Positions 21,301-32,273 of a stretch of DNA of 64,000 nt are shown here, one piece after another. Source of the stretch: Helicostylum pulchrum (taxonomy: Eukaryota; Mucoromycota; Mucoromycetes; Mucorales; Mucoraceae); assembly GCA_025677825.1 (NCBI GenBank), contig JAIXMO010000012.1:62001-126000 (forward strand), written 5' to 3'. Under the pieces are notes generated by a model. That model saw only the letters and a program-made list of their open reading frames with translations, was not told the DNA's origin and did not search any database. The position numbers and the translations under genes are program-made. The first letter of the stretch is position 1; every line of letters starts with the position of its first letter.

Positions 21301-23357
21301 TTGATAGGACAGAACTTATCACCTGTGACCATGAAGAATCTTACACCTACGGTAGCCCACTTGAAGAAGATGGCTCTTCAGATGATGATGAAGGAGAACC
21401 TGTATCACCTTTACATATTTCAGGTTAAGTGTATACATATACATTTTTAAAAGAATACACAATACTAATATATACGTATATAGGCATTTTATCAGTCAAA
21501 ATAATTAAGGCATCAGACCTCGAAATTATTGATCCTCAAGTGATTTTTTTCAAAAAAAGAAGACACCCTTACAAAACCAATCAGTCCGTAAGTCCTTACG
21601 CTGATATCTACATAAATGACAATAAAGTATTTAGAACCAGAACAAAAATGAACACATCTAACCCGGTAAGATTTTTTTTAAAAAAAAAGGGCTAAACTAG
21701 AAACTAATTAATTATCTTGTTTTTTTAGAATTGGAACGCTGTATCAGAATGTTTTATAAATAACTTTGAAACAGCATATATTAGAATTAGTGTTAAAACT
21801 AATATTGATTTGGAAGAGAATCCAGTTATTGGTACAGCAATGCTTAAACTTAGTGATTTATTTTGTACCAGGTCTAAAAAGGTATATAAAAAAATTACTT
21901 ATAAACCATATTTCTATTTTACAAACTAACTTTTTTTTTTTTTTGATTGTATGATTAGTCAAAGGAAACTATAAAATGGGTTTCATTGTCTAACGGTATT
22001 GGCTATGGTAAAGTACAGCTAGATTTAAAATACAAGCCTGTTAAACTGGTATTGCCTAAAGAACTTAGTGGAGCAGGTAAGAAAAAACGAAAGAGGAAAA
22101 AAAGGGACTTGTAGTAATCATTTTTATATAGATGTGGGAACACTTGTTATCGATAATATTCAGCTGGTAGACGTTAGATCGCCTATGCGTCACGACAAAC
22201 TACTTTCAACTAAAGCAACTGTGTCTTTGAACGTAGAGCCAAAAATAACAAGAGAATTAAACTCCAACCTTTTAAATCAAATTCAAGATACAGTTGGTTG
22301 GTTTAGAAGTAATTTATATCTTCCAGTGATGATGAGATATAGATCTGCAGTGTGTATTCAACTATCGCAGGGATCGGGTCGTAAATGTACTGCTCGTTTA
22401 TGGATGAAAGAAATATATGACTATGACTGGCAAGATGTATCTGTTGCATTGAGAAGCTATACAGACGCAGAAGCAAGCGATGAAGTTTCTTGGGGTAATG
22501 AAGGTCCTTGTGGTAGAATTTTAATTCGTCTTAAATTTGTTCCCGGGTTTGCTCCTGTTCATACTGAATTGCCTGCGTTTACCACAGACATGCTTGGTGC
22601 AGATCCTTTCCAAAACGATGATACAAAAGATAAAGCACATTTACTTGTACGTCATGAGGGGACTGAAAACTATGCTATAGACCCTCACTCAGCAAAAGAG
22701 GAAGAGAGCGTGAATGAACCCCTCGCCATATCTGAAGAAGTAGCCCCTCCTTTAGCTCAACCCAAGCCTCATCAATCTACTATTCTAAAGCAAACAGAAA
22801 ATCAAGAAGAATTAATTGCTAATGATATAATCCCTAATAACGCAATCTCTAATCACGCAATTTCTAATCACGCAATTTCTAATCACGCAATCTCTAATAC
22901 AGAAGAAAGAAGAACTTCCGGTGCAAGCGTAACATTCGATAACTATAGAAGAGTATCTACAGGTTCAACTACATTTATCGTTAGTGATAAAGTACCTTCC
23001 ACATCCATTGATTCTACGTTTAATTCTAGTTATAGACATCCTACTAATGCAAGCGATACGACTTACAAGAGACTATCTACTTTATCGGATCCTTTAAGTT
23101 CTGATGATGAAAGGTTTATGCATAGGAACTCGGGTGTTGTTCATACTAGTAACAAATTGAACCAAGTTGTAGAGATTGAAACGATTGGGTACTTGAACTC
23201 AATGCAAGATGACTTGAAGAACTCCAAGATAAAGAAGTTTAAATTGATGCGAAAGCTGTCGAAAGGAAGAGACGTACTTTCTAAAAAGATTAATTCTTTA
23301 AGACAAGGTTATAATTCTCAAGCTCGTGCTAGTAAAGCCATTGTAGAAGAGGCGTAG
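18397..23357 (+). CDS. SMP- and C2-domain lipid-transfer-type protein (Mug190/tricalbin-like)
   Basis: About 14 exons encode roughly 1,380 residues. A disordered N-terminus (MSNLGQDPRGKPTDLQNIL) precedes a membrane hairpin (VKYLVMSAMLCLYLGQSGYG, then AAFYMLSSSVL). An SMP domain runs from about SNGETMEWFNVIIEKVW to LTIEVPPIMIGAL. C2 domains follow: one from VVKAEIRGAKNLN, then VQDSYVTFSLSDRPDSN, and one from ILSVKIIKASDLEIIDP. A further conserved C-terminal region contains VMMRYRSAVCIQLSQ. A Lys/Glu coiled coil lies between C2 domains. Fission-yeast Mug190 and the tricalbins have this layout and act at ER-plasma membrane contacts. The first junction (18847 to 18930) needs a GC-AG intron; all others are GT-AG. 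Confidence 0.85.
18848..18929 (+). other. Predicted GC-AG intron in the SMP/C2 gene
   Basis: The donor context is CAAG|GCAAGT, the strong consensus typical of GC introns, and the acceptor is ATAATAAAG. Removing these 82 nt bypasses a TGA at 18865-18867 and joins DPSQ to DNLPITTTASIP in phase 1. Without it the N-terminal 156 codons would be separate from the membrane hairpin and SMP domain. Confidence 0.7.
22846..22904 (+). repeat. 15-bp in-frame tandem repeat (NHAIS)
   Basis: Near-identical 15-bp units (AATCACGCAATTTCT and one-base variants) give N-A-I-S-N-H-A-I-S-N-H-A-I-S in the C-terminal disordered region of the SMP/C2 protein. Copy number may vary between strains. Confidence 0.8.
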
Positions 23358-23675
23358 TTTTTTCAATACATAGAATAATACTTAATAATAATAGCTAACT
23401 AATTGATAATAAAATTCTACATGACAAATAATGGTAACTTTAATTGTTTATTATACGCATAAGATAAGATTGAATAAATTACATAGGTATATTTGAGTAT
23501 CTTCGAAATTATCGTACATTTTGTTTCCAAAATCCAGTGCTCAGTTAAAGACACAACGTCTCACTTAAAATCGCACCCAGCGTGACTGAGAAAATGAAGT
23601 AGAAAGTACTGTGAAACTGCGGTTTTTTTCTTGCGCCTTTTTCTTTATTCTAAAATATTTTTGAGCAACAAAAAG
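23358..23675. other. Intergenic region, 3' flank and promoter
   Basis: Short spacer between the SMP/C2 gene and the CPSF-73 gene, transcribed in the same direction. Contains AATAAA-like motifs near 23400-23480. No gene seen. Confidence 0.5.
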
Positions 23676-26592
23676 ATGGCAGGAATTAAACGTAAAGCCG
23701 ATATGGAGATTCCAATCACTGACGAGAATGATATCTTGAAGGTAACTTGTTTAGGTGGAGGACAAGAGGTTGGTAGATCCTCCATTCTTTTAGAATACAA
23801 GGGCAAAACTATTTTGGTAGGTCAAATCATTTTGAATTTTTATAAATCAATAAAAAAAACTTCTTTTTTACTTCTAATAATTATCATTGTGTGTGTGTGT
23901 GCGTGTGTGCGCGTGTGTGTAAATGTGTGTATATTTTATGAGCTTCTTTTTTAATTTCTTTTTTATTGTCCTCATTAGCTTGATGCCGGTATTCACCCTG
24001 CTTACAATGGTTTAGCTTCTTTACCTTTCTTTGACGAAATGGATCCTGCTAGTATTGATATTTTATTAGTGACTCAGTATGTATTTAAAAAGGAAAAAAA
24101 AATAACGTGCTTATTAACAAAATGCTTATATCTCTTTTTAGTTTCCACGTAGATCATGCTGCGTCAGTTCCTTATATTATGGAAAGGGTAAGAAATAGAA
24201 ATATTGAGTCGTACAGCATTGGATTAATTTGAGTATTCTTTTTTTAGACTACTTTTAAAGGTCGCGTCTTTATGACCCATCCTACAAAAGCTATTTACAA
24301 GTGGTTGTTGAGTGATTATTTGCGTGTTAGGTAAATGGATACAAGAGCTCTTTTTTTTAAAAAAAAAAATACTTATATATTTAAATAGTAATATTGGTGA
24401 TGAGGATCAGTTATACAGTGAAGAAGATTTACTCAACTCATTCCAACGTATCGAAGCTATTGATTATCATCAACAAGTGGAAGTGGAAGGCATTAAGTTT
24501 ACTGGATATAATGCTGGTCACGTACTTGGTGCCGCCATGTTCTTGATCGAGATAGCAGGTGTAAAGATTCTTTATACCGGTGATTATTCTAGAGAAGAAG
24601 ATAGACATTTGATGGCTGCTGAAAAACCTGACGGTACTGTTGACGTATTAATTACCGAAAGTACATATGGTGTTCAAAGCCATGAGCCTAGATTAGCAAA
24701 GGAAACAAGATTTACATGTATGTTTTGTCAAAAAAGATAATTTAATATAAACTTAGTTACTGATTTTTATTATTTTTATAGCTTTAATTCATGATATTGT
24801 TGGTCGTGGTGGTCGTTGTCTTATGCCTGTGTTTGCTCTTGGTCGTGCACAAGAATTGTTGCTGATTTTGGATGAATATTGGGAAGCACATCCTGAGTTA
24901 GACAGCATTCCCATTTACTACGCTTCCAGTTTAGCTAAAAGATGTATGGCTGTTTATCAAACATATATTAATATGATGAACGCTCGTATCAGAAAACAAT
25001 TTGCTATATCTAATCCATTCGTATTTAAACATATCAGTAATTTGAAAAATGTCGAACAATTTGAAGATTCTGGTCCTTGTGTTATGATGGCCAGTCCTGG
25101 TATGCTTCAGGTAAATTATATATGTGTGTACTTGATTTGAAGCTTGTACATCCCCTAAAACTAACTTCTTTTATATATATATATAGAATGGTTTATCTAG
25201 AGAATTATTCGAAAGATGGGCTCCTGATAAGAAAAATGGTTTGGTTATCACTGGTTATTGTGTAGAAAATACCTTGGCTAGAGTAAGTTTTTTATTTTAT
25301 TTTTCCTTTATGTTTCTACAATAGAACTGATATCGTTTTTTAATAGCAAGCAATGAATGAACCATCTGAATTTCAAGCAATGGATGGTCGTAAGGTTCCT
25401 TTAAAGATGTCAGTTGATTATATCTCTTTCTCTGCTCACGTTGATTTCACGCAAAACAGTCAGTTTATTGACGATGTTAAAGCACCTCATGTCGTAAGTA
25501 TATCAATTTATATAATTTTAACAGTATTAATTTTATATTTATAATGCATAGATTCTTGTTCACGGTGAAGCAAACGCCATGTATCGTTTAAAGTCTGCGT
25601 TACAAAGTAAATATTCAGAAAGAGAAGAAAATATCACCATTTATACTCCCAAGAACTGTGATACTGTTAGATTACATTTTCGTGGTGAAAAGATGGCAAA
25701 GGTATAGTTTTTTTTTTTTTTAGTTATTAATACGTGCTGTAACTTATATCTGTGTAAACTATAGACAATTGGTAGACTTGCAGCAAAGTATCCCACTGAG
25801 AACCAACCTCTTGATGGTGTTCTTGTAGTAAAGGATTTCCAATTGAATATCATGAGCCCAGAAGATTTAAATGAGTTGGGTGGACTTATTACAACAGTTA
25901 TTACTCAACGTCAAGTTGTTCCTTTCAATGCGGGCATTGGACTTTTGAAGTGGCATCTTGAGATGATGTTTGGTACAGTGAAAGAAACTGAATTAGCTCA
26001 AGGTGATGGCGCAGGAAATCAACAAGGTACTGTGCTTCGAGTATTTGATACAATTGATATCAAGAAACTTGTATCTGGACCAAATCAAGTAACATTGGAA
26101 TGGATTGGTAACGCAATGAATGATATGGTAGCTGATTCAGTTCTTGCAGTTATTTTATCGATTGATAGTTCTCCTGCAAGTGTTAAAGGTACTTACTATA
26201 TGTAATTAAGAGAGTTGCTATGTGTATATTAACTATTTCTATAGCAAGTTCGCAACCTTGTTCTCATAGTCATGGATCACCTAAAAAAGATGAGGTGAAT
26301 ACAGAGTTTTTAGATATCGCTTCATTTTTGGAAGCACAATTTGGAACAGTCGACTTAAATGAAAATGAAAATAAGATTTATGTTTGTATGGATGGAGCAA
26401 ATGCTACAGTAGATACATTAAAATTTGTAAGTCGATTTTGTAACATTTTGTGTGTGTGTGCGTGCATATATATTAACTGTTGGGATTTACTTGTAGGCTG
26501 TTGAATCGGATAACGAAGCATTTAAAAAGCGTGTATCTGATGTAATGGAGAGAATTAAGATGGCTGTCAAGCCAATTTCAGAAATTTATTAG
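23676..26592 (+). CDS. YSH1: Cleavage and polyadenylation endonuclease CPSF-73/Ysh1
   Basis: About 11 exons encode roughly 760 residues. The N-terminal metallo-beta-lactamase domain carries the ligand motif HFHVDHAA, later GHVLGAAMF and [11 protein letters not shown], and the beta-CASP region with [20 protein letters not shown] and the domain C His (SFSAHVDF). The C-terminal region includes [19 protein letters not shown]. The protein is the zinc-dependent endonuclease that cuts pre-mRNA at the poly(A) site in the cleavage and polyadenylation factor. The start [19 protein letters not shown] was chosen because it lies just before the conserved [15 protein letters not shown] strand; an upstream ATG in the same frame adds only Phe-rich leader. 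HVDHAA replaces the more usual HLDHCA, with all zinc ligands intact. Confidence 0.96.
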
Positions 26593-27240
26593 CTTTAGTT
26601 TTTACTTCAATAAATACATATACATGTGTATATACTTTAGGATATGGGAATAAAAGTAAAGCGTACCCTTTTATTTTATTATTTCACTTACATGTTACCG
26701 TTCCTCCATAAATATATTAATTCATGCGTAACAAAATCATAGACGGCGTCAATGTCTTTTTATTTTGATTTTTTGGTACTCGTTCTAAACTCGTAAAGTA
26801 TTTTTATTTTATTTTTTGAAATTCTTGTATGAAACAAGTTCGAACGGTTTTTTTTGTAACAACATTGACGTAAAAATGATTAAATAGATCACATGAGCAA
26901 ATAACTATTTTATCATGAACATACTATATTTTTTTTTCTCTTTCTCTTTTTCATTTTTCATTAACTATGTATACCAGTAAGTATTTTATATATATTTTCG
27001 TCTTTTAAACAAGCTTATACCTTATATTCTTTTATTACTTTTTTTAGCTTTTTTGTTTTCTTTAGCTATACGCTTCAAAGTAACTGCCTTGTATAAGAGC
27101 ACTTCTTTCTCAGATATTCTCCAGCGACTTTAATACCATACACGTATTGGGATTATTTTTCAAAGGTACATGAAAAAGTAACGCCACGCTTTCTTTTCTG
27201 AGCGTGTAAATAGAACGCGTACCCAAAATATAACAAAGTG
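26593..27240. other. Intergenic region with a possible short split reading frame
   Basis: A pyrimidine tract followed by ATGTATACCA and a GTAAGT donor (about 26963-26978) could splice to CTTTTTTGTTTTCTTTAGC (about 27049), giving a 32-residue reading MYTTFLFSLAIRFK and so on. A similar arrangement occurs at the right end of the window. No known family. Confidence 0.35.
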
Positions 27241-27409
27241 TGTTTTTTTTAGTTGTGCACAGGATAGGCCTCTTTTTAATGAAGCTCTCATTGCAAATGA
27301 TTATCTTCGTGTAGTGTGATCAAATTTTTTCGAAACATCAAAATTAAAACGTGAGTAATAGTAAATGACTTGAAAAAAACAAATGACTAACACTGGTTTG
27401 TTATTAGCG

Positions 27410-29130
27410 GAGAGGTAACATACTACAAGTCTACCGAATACAAAGCTCAACTGTACGCGCACTTATCCGATACAAGTAATATAGTGGAATTCAAAATCGA
27501 TCTTCGATTATTATATAGACATAATAAACGCGGTATTGATATTTGTGTTGGGAAAATCGCCTGCACCTCTTTGACGCGTGAATCTGCGAACATTAACGAT
27601 GTTGTTATCGTTGACAGTGCCAACATGGGAGAAATAGATTAATTTATTTTCTTATATTGAACCACACTTAATTAATCATTTTTTCTCTATGCCACAGTTA
27701 TCACCGAACGCCAAGTTCACCCAGTTGGGCTGGCCTCAGCCCAGTCTATATAGGAGCCTAAACCGCTTCTAAAAGGGAAACATAACGAGGACTGGTATCG
27801 CGTTCACGACTATTCGTATGTTTTTGACAACGCTTTTAATAACAATGACCAAGCGCAGTGAGTTTTATTCCAGCATTACCAAGTACTTTCCTGACGAACC
27901 CGATCAGCGCGTAGACTTCATCCTGAGAAACTTAAACGATGACTCTGATGTAATCTCAAGTGAAGAAAAGCCCGGAAAAAAGAGGGTTAAGGGTAACATA
28001 GAGAAGGGAAAGTCTACGCAAAGTATAATGCTAAAAAAGTGGATGAATCAAATTAAAAATAACAAACTATTGAACAAACTCGAGGCCATCACATGCCAGT
28101 GGTAAGGGACGGAATTTACCCTATTTGCCACTGGTACTCTGACTCCTACTCATACCATCACCTACAAAAAGGGTGTTTTCTATATGCCAAAATCATTTGA
28201 TCATTTAGCTGTGTTTTCGAAGCTGCTGTGCTCTCTCACAATTGTTGGCCGGTGCTATATAGAGTAAGTACAACATTATTTTCTTTATTTTTACTCATTT
28301 TTTATTTTTTTATTGTACAAATTATAGGAATGAGGTGATATTGAAGAAACTGGTCGTTACGTATTTAAAAGTATACATGGTTATATCGAAATACAACATT
28401 TGAAAGGAAAACTTTGACCGTGCTCTTGTATATGTTTCTGGTGATACCACGTTAGTCGAAGAGTTAGAAAAAATATTTGTGAAAAACATCCGGTTCTTGC
28501 CCGGACTGCTACTGCTTTCTTTATGAAAATGGGTGAAGGGCTATGGTATTTTCGATACTAAAGAATGTTTTTTTTAAAATAAAAAATATCCTGTACTTTG
28601 TAGCCTTATTCTGATGGCAGTCAAGCTCTTCTTTTGAACGGTGTGGAGTCATATGATAGATACCCTTCCATCGACGCCCATTTTGAAAATATATCAAGCA
28701 CACAAGAATCGTTGGGAATATTTCCATATATCCTTGTCTTCGTTCAATTGTCATTTCCCAATCCTAGAACGTGATTCCCCTACTTTAGATAACTATCTTT
28801 CGTGTGTTAAAGGCAGTAGCGGTGACATAACTGGTTTAACAAAACGTATTCACTATACTCAAAAGCATGTATGTCTCGCTATAATGGATATGTCAGACTC
28901 TCAACATCCCCAAATGTAATGACTTTTCTCGACGCGTACAAATATCGAAAAAAAGTCTTATCCAGATAACAAAACACAATATTGATATTTGTGCTGGGGA
29001 AATTGTCAGCCATGACGAAGACAATAAAATAATACTCAATGAAGGAAAGCTAAACCGAGAATCAAAGGACATACTGGACAACCTAATTTCAATCATTCCT
29101 AAAAAAAATCAAATGTTAGCATAGGTTGGT
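27410..29130 (+). pseudogene. Decayed gene or genes of an unrecognised family
   Basis: Open fragments in changing frames. Fragment 27415-27642 follows an intron-like acceptor and reads GEVTYYKSTEYKAQLY, RHNKRGIDICVGKI and ends MGEID. Fragment 27849-28105 reads MTKRSEFYSSITKYFPDEPD and is Lys-rich. Around 28640-28910 weaker stretches appear. Fragment 28947-29123 reads HNIDICAGEIVSHDEDN and LNEGKLNRESKDILDNL. Fragments one and four share H-N-x-IDIC-x-G-x-I. After fragment four, WSIQIGDSSCF is found in a shifted frame. From general recollection these phrases resemble poorly studied, repeated Mucoromycota hypothetical proteins; I cannot confirm this here. No transposase or polymerase motif was identified. 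Confidence 0.45.
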
Positions 29131-30170
29131 CCATACAAATTGGTGATTCTTCCTGTTTTCTTTAGTGGCATTCATTTAGATACTGATGGTTCTGATGTTT
29201 CAGTTTGCTCTCCCCTCAAGTATTGCCGAACTAAATAATTATACTGATATACTAGGAAAGCTGTTGGCATTCAGAAAGTAAATTTATGAATCGCCAAGGA
29301 AAACTGGCTTTACCCAGCGTTGGCTTTATCTAATAAGTGTACCCCTTCTGAAGCCAGGTATTTTTTACATGTATTAGCTCTAGAATAGTATTGATGATTC
29401 CGTCGAGGAGTCTCTCACTGGAAAACACTCCGTAGAGATGACGACGAAACAAGTACGAACCCACGAATATCTTGGGTTCGTAACTCTTATTATACTCTCC
29501 TCTCTAACAAGCCTCCTACGTTACCTCCTCCATCTATCATAGGCAAATTATTAAGTATGTCGCACAAGGCAAGTATACAAATTATGATGAAAGTAAAACG
29601 TTTATTTAATACTTGCGAAATAGGGAACTTTAAATAATAATGCACGGGAGGTAATGATCCTCTAATAGACGACTACGATGAAGAAACTACGGTACCTACT
29701 GAAGTTATGAACTTGAATAGGTTCGAAATGAGTCTCTTCAGACCAACCCTTCTTCCACCAAGACCTGGTACATCATCATCGCCTCCTGATATCCGAGGCT
29801 ATAGAGCTGAAGCTCTAATGTTTTTGGTTTGATAGAAAAAGGTTCGTACCAAATTCAAGGAGCATCTTTGAGGCCTAACTAATATATTAGCATCTTAAGA
29901 TAAAAATCCAAACAAAAGAAGATTAAGTTTGAGAAGCAATGACAATACCAAGAAACAAAAGTCCAACTAAGAAGTAGACATGCGTACGCTTTCTGAAGTC
30001 GATAAAGTAATAATTGGAGATAATAATGTATCTGTTAGTACCAATTATTTAATAACGGGGCCACGTTTACTTCTAGAGAGTACAAAATCATGACAAACGG
30101 TTCATCTTCCATTTCAAATATACAAAATCTTTAAAAACGATCAGCCTTGTTGTCCCAACACAAAAAAACC
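29131..30170. other. Decayed region, no intact gene
   Basis: Short plus-strand readings with protein-like composition continue (for example NKPPTLPPPSIIGKLLSMSH near 29510 and FRPTLLPPRPGTSSSPPDIR near 29730), separated by stops and frame changes. They probably continue the decayed locus to the left. Confidence 0.4.
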
Positions 30171-30178
30171 AAACTAAC

Positions 30179-30469
30179 ATGGTCGTAACAAATTTAAATA
30201 CTACTCTCTTTTTTTATAATAAAAATGTAATTCACTTTTTGAACAATTTAATATTAACTTATAAAAGACCTTCAAATCGAGCTCTTTTATTTTATTTTAT
30301 ATCTGAACTCCCTTGGATCCTACTTTCCGTTGTACTTTTTTATTTCTTAAGTCGTTCTACTTATAAAACAGGAACTGGTGCTCACTTTTCTTACTATTAC
30401 CTTATTATCCTCTTTTTACACTTTACCACATATTTAAAACGCAGCGAAGCATTATTTGAAGCGATTTAG
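30179..30469 (+). CDS. Possible 96-residue hydrophobic protein
   Basis: Open from ATG to TAG, with two hydrophobic segments (ALLFYFISELPWILLSVVLF and SYYYLIILFLHFTTYL) separated by a short polar loop with RSTYKTGTG. Composition fits a small two-pass membrane protein, but AT-rich DNA readily gives Phe/Leu/Tyr-rich open frames. No family recognised; it may be a remnant of the decayed tract. Confidence 0.25.
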   Translation: MVVTNLNTTLFFYNKNVIHFLNNLILTYKRPSNRALLFYFISELPWILLSVVLFYFLSRSTYKTGTGAHFSYYYLIILFLHFTTYLKRSEALFEAI

Positions 30470-31057
30470 TCTTCATACATTAATTATGTACAGTGATAAA
30501 CAAGAGGAATAAAGAAGATAAAAGGTTAGATGTAGTACTAGCCGAGAGATGAATAATCGAGCTTCATCGTTCAGTGGGTTTGTATGTCGATTGTAAATTA
30601 TTAACTGTGGTATATATGACGGCTAAAACATATGTATAATAACTATATGAGACCAGGCTTTGTCACTATCATTACTATAATAGATAAAGGTGTCAATCTT
30701 TTTTGTTACAAATATATGAATACAAGCAAAATAATCGCTTGTGATCCAAATTGAGTGCAGATTCGGTAAAGAAAATGTATATATACAATCCGTGGGTGTG
30801 CGATAAGGTGTTCAGCATTTCTGATATTCAATTGAACTAGCGGAAAAATACTAGCAGTTCATGGTTGATCTTAATAGTTGAAGAGAATCACGAGTTGTTA
30901 AATCACTATGGCAGAGTATCTAATTTTTAGGCCATAGTAAAACTTAACTCTCATTAATCAAAATGAAAAAAAGGGGTTACTTTATCTTCGTAAAAACTCG
31001 CACAATTGAGAAAAAAAAGGTCGACCCTTTCAAGAGAGCACTCTGCAAAATAAAAAG
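30470..31057. other. Intergenic region left of the tRNA pair
   Basis: No coding signal. The right end includes the Pol III terminator of the tRNA-Arg gene: on the minus strand a T5 run follows immediately after the mature 3' end. Confidence 0.5.
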
Positions 31058-31130
31058 CACGAATGACGGGACTCGAACCCGCAATCTTCGGTTTAGGAGA
31101 CCGACACGTTATCCATTACGCTACATCCGC
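31058..31130 (-). tRNA. tRNA-Arg (anticodon CCU)
   Basis: A full cloverleaf can be drawn on the minus strand. The acceptor pair is GCGGATG/CATTCGT with discriminator G, and the D stem GCGT/ACGT. The anticodon stem TCGGT/ACCGA encloses loop CTCCTAA (anticodon CCT). The T arm is GCGGG-TTCGAGT-CCCGT. Length 73 nt, no intron. The acceptor has two G-U pairs, which is tolerable. It is divergent from the tRNA-Trp gene about 140 bp away. Confidence 0.93.
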
Positions 31131-31186
31131 GGCGAAAGAACCTAAATTTTTTTTAAAAAATTTGTCTTAAAATATTTTAAATCAAT

Positions 31187-31216
31187 CACGTGACAAGCAC
31201 GTGATATCACGTGCTT
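31187..31216. promoter_or_regulatory. Cluster of three CACGTG E-boxes between divergent tRNA genes
   Basis: The palindrome CACGTG occurs three times within 30 bp. Two copies sit in the larger inverted arrangement AGCACGTGATATCACGTGCT, a perfect 20-bp palindrome. CACGTG is the core site of Cbf1- and Pho4-type bHLH factors in fungi. The targets could be either tRNA gene or the nearby L27 gene; this is inference. Confidence 0.55.
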
Positions 31217-31270
31217 TTAAAACAATATAATTATTAATATTAATAACATTTTTTAAAAATTAAAAAAAAC

Positions 31271-31343
31271 GGGAGATTGGCTCAATTGGTAGAGCGTCAG
31301 ATTCCAAATCTGAAGGTCAAGAGTTCGATTCTCTTATTTCTCA
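31271..31343 (+). tRNA. tRNA-Trp (anticodon CCA)
   Basis: The cloverleaf has acceptor GGGAGAT/ATTTCTC (two G-U pairs), D stem GCTC/GAGC, and anticodon stem TCAGA/TCTGA with loop TTCCAAA (anticodon CCA). The T arm is AAGAG-TTCGATT-CTCTT and the discriminator is A. Length 73 nt, no intron. A T-rich stretch follows within 20 bp. Confidence 0.92.
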
Positions 31344-31513
31344 TTAACTTTTTGCTGATTTCACTTCATGGTTACACGAGCAATCTCCTTTTTTGAAGTT
31401 TTTTTTCTGTATTCAAAATGTGACTTTAGATTTATTCATTTTTGATTGCCACCCTGCTATATTTGTTTTTTGAAAGAAAAAAAAAGCCAGGTTCTCTAAT
31501 TTTACGATAAAAA

Positions 31514-32140
31514 ATGTCATTGCTGAATCGTGCTTTCACTCAATTCAGCTCAACAACTGTTAGAAGCACCCAATGGACAAATAACGCCAGACCTATTCTT
31601 ACACCTCTTTTAAAAGCCACAACAGGTTAGATAAACTTTTTTTTTAAAAAAACCAGCAAACCCCTAGTTGTCAATTTTTTTTTGAAAATTAACCCTTGAC
31701 AATTTATTTTCTATGTAAACGTAGAAATGAGCCAAGTTCGTTGGGCTACCAAGAAGTCTGGTGGTTCTTCTCGTAATGGTAGAGATTCTGCCGGTAGAAG
31801 ATTAGGTGTTAAGAAATTCGGTGGACAAGAAGTGATTCCCGGTAATATCATTGTTCGTCAAAGAGGCACCAAATTCCATGCTGGTGATAATGTAAGTATT
31901 ACCTTTTTTTTTACGGGATTGAATAATTAGGATATGAATTAATGTATTTTACAGGTTGGTATGGGTAAGGATCATACACTTTATGCACTTGAACCTGGAT
32001 ATGTTCGTTTTTATAAGGATCCACAACAACCTAAGCGTAGATTAGTCGGTATTGTTAACGAACGTGAAGCAACACTTCCTATTCCTTTCGATCAACCCAA
32101 GCCTAGAAGATTTGATTTGATTGACTTGAGCACTTTATAA
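31514..32140 (+). CDS. MRPL27: Mitochondrial large-subunit ribosomal protein bL27m
   Basis: Three exons (31514-31625, 31725 to about 31892, about 31955-32140) give a protein of about 154 residues. The basic, Ser/Thr-rich start [20 protein letters not shown] is a mitochondrial presequence. The L27 domain follows with [44 protein letters not shown] and [16 protein letters not shown]27 reaches the peptidyl-transferase centre of the large subunit. The tail after the L27 core is short, compared with the long extension of yeast Mrp7. Confidence 0.96.
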
Positions 32141-32273
32141 AAATTTAAATTGTTGAAAAAAATGAAAAGAGAAAAAAATAGTTACATGATAAAACAATAA
32201 AAAATAGATGTATATAAAATAATTTTTTAAATAGTAAAAAAAAAGACGCCTCAAGAAGTATATTTTTATTTAA

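Noticed and set aside
30963..31145. Open frame across the tRNA-Arg gene
   Set aside because: It runs antisense through a complete cloverleaf; the tRNA explains the sequence.
31271..31343. tRNA-Trp as a mitochondrial insertion
   Set aside because: Its arms pair well and the anticodon is CCA, not the UCA common in fungal mitochondria; the A and B boxes fit a nuclear Pol III gene.
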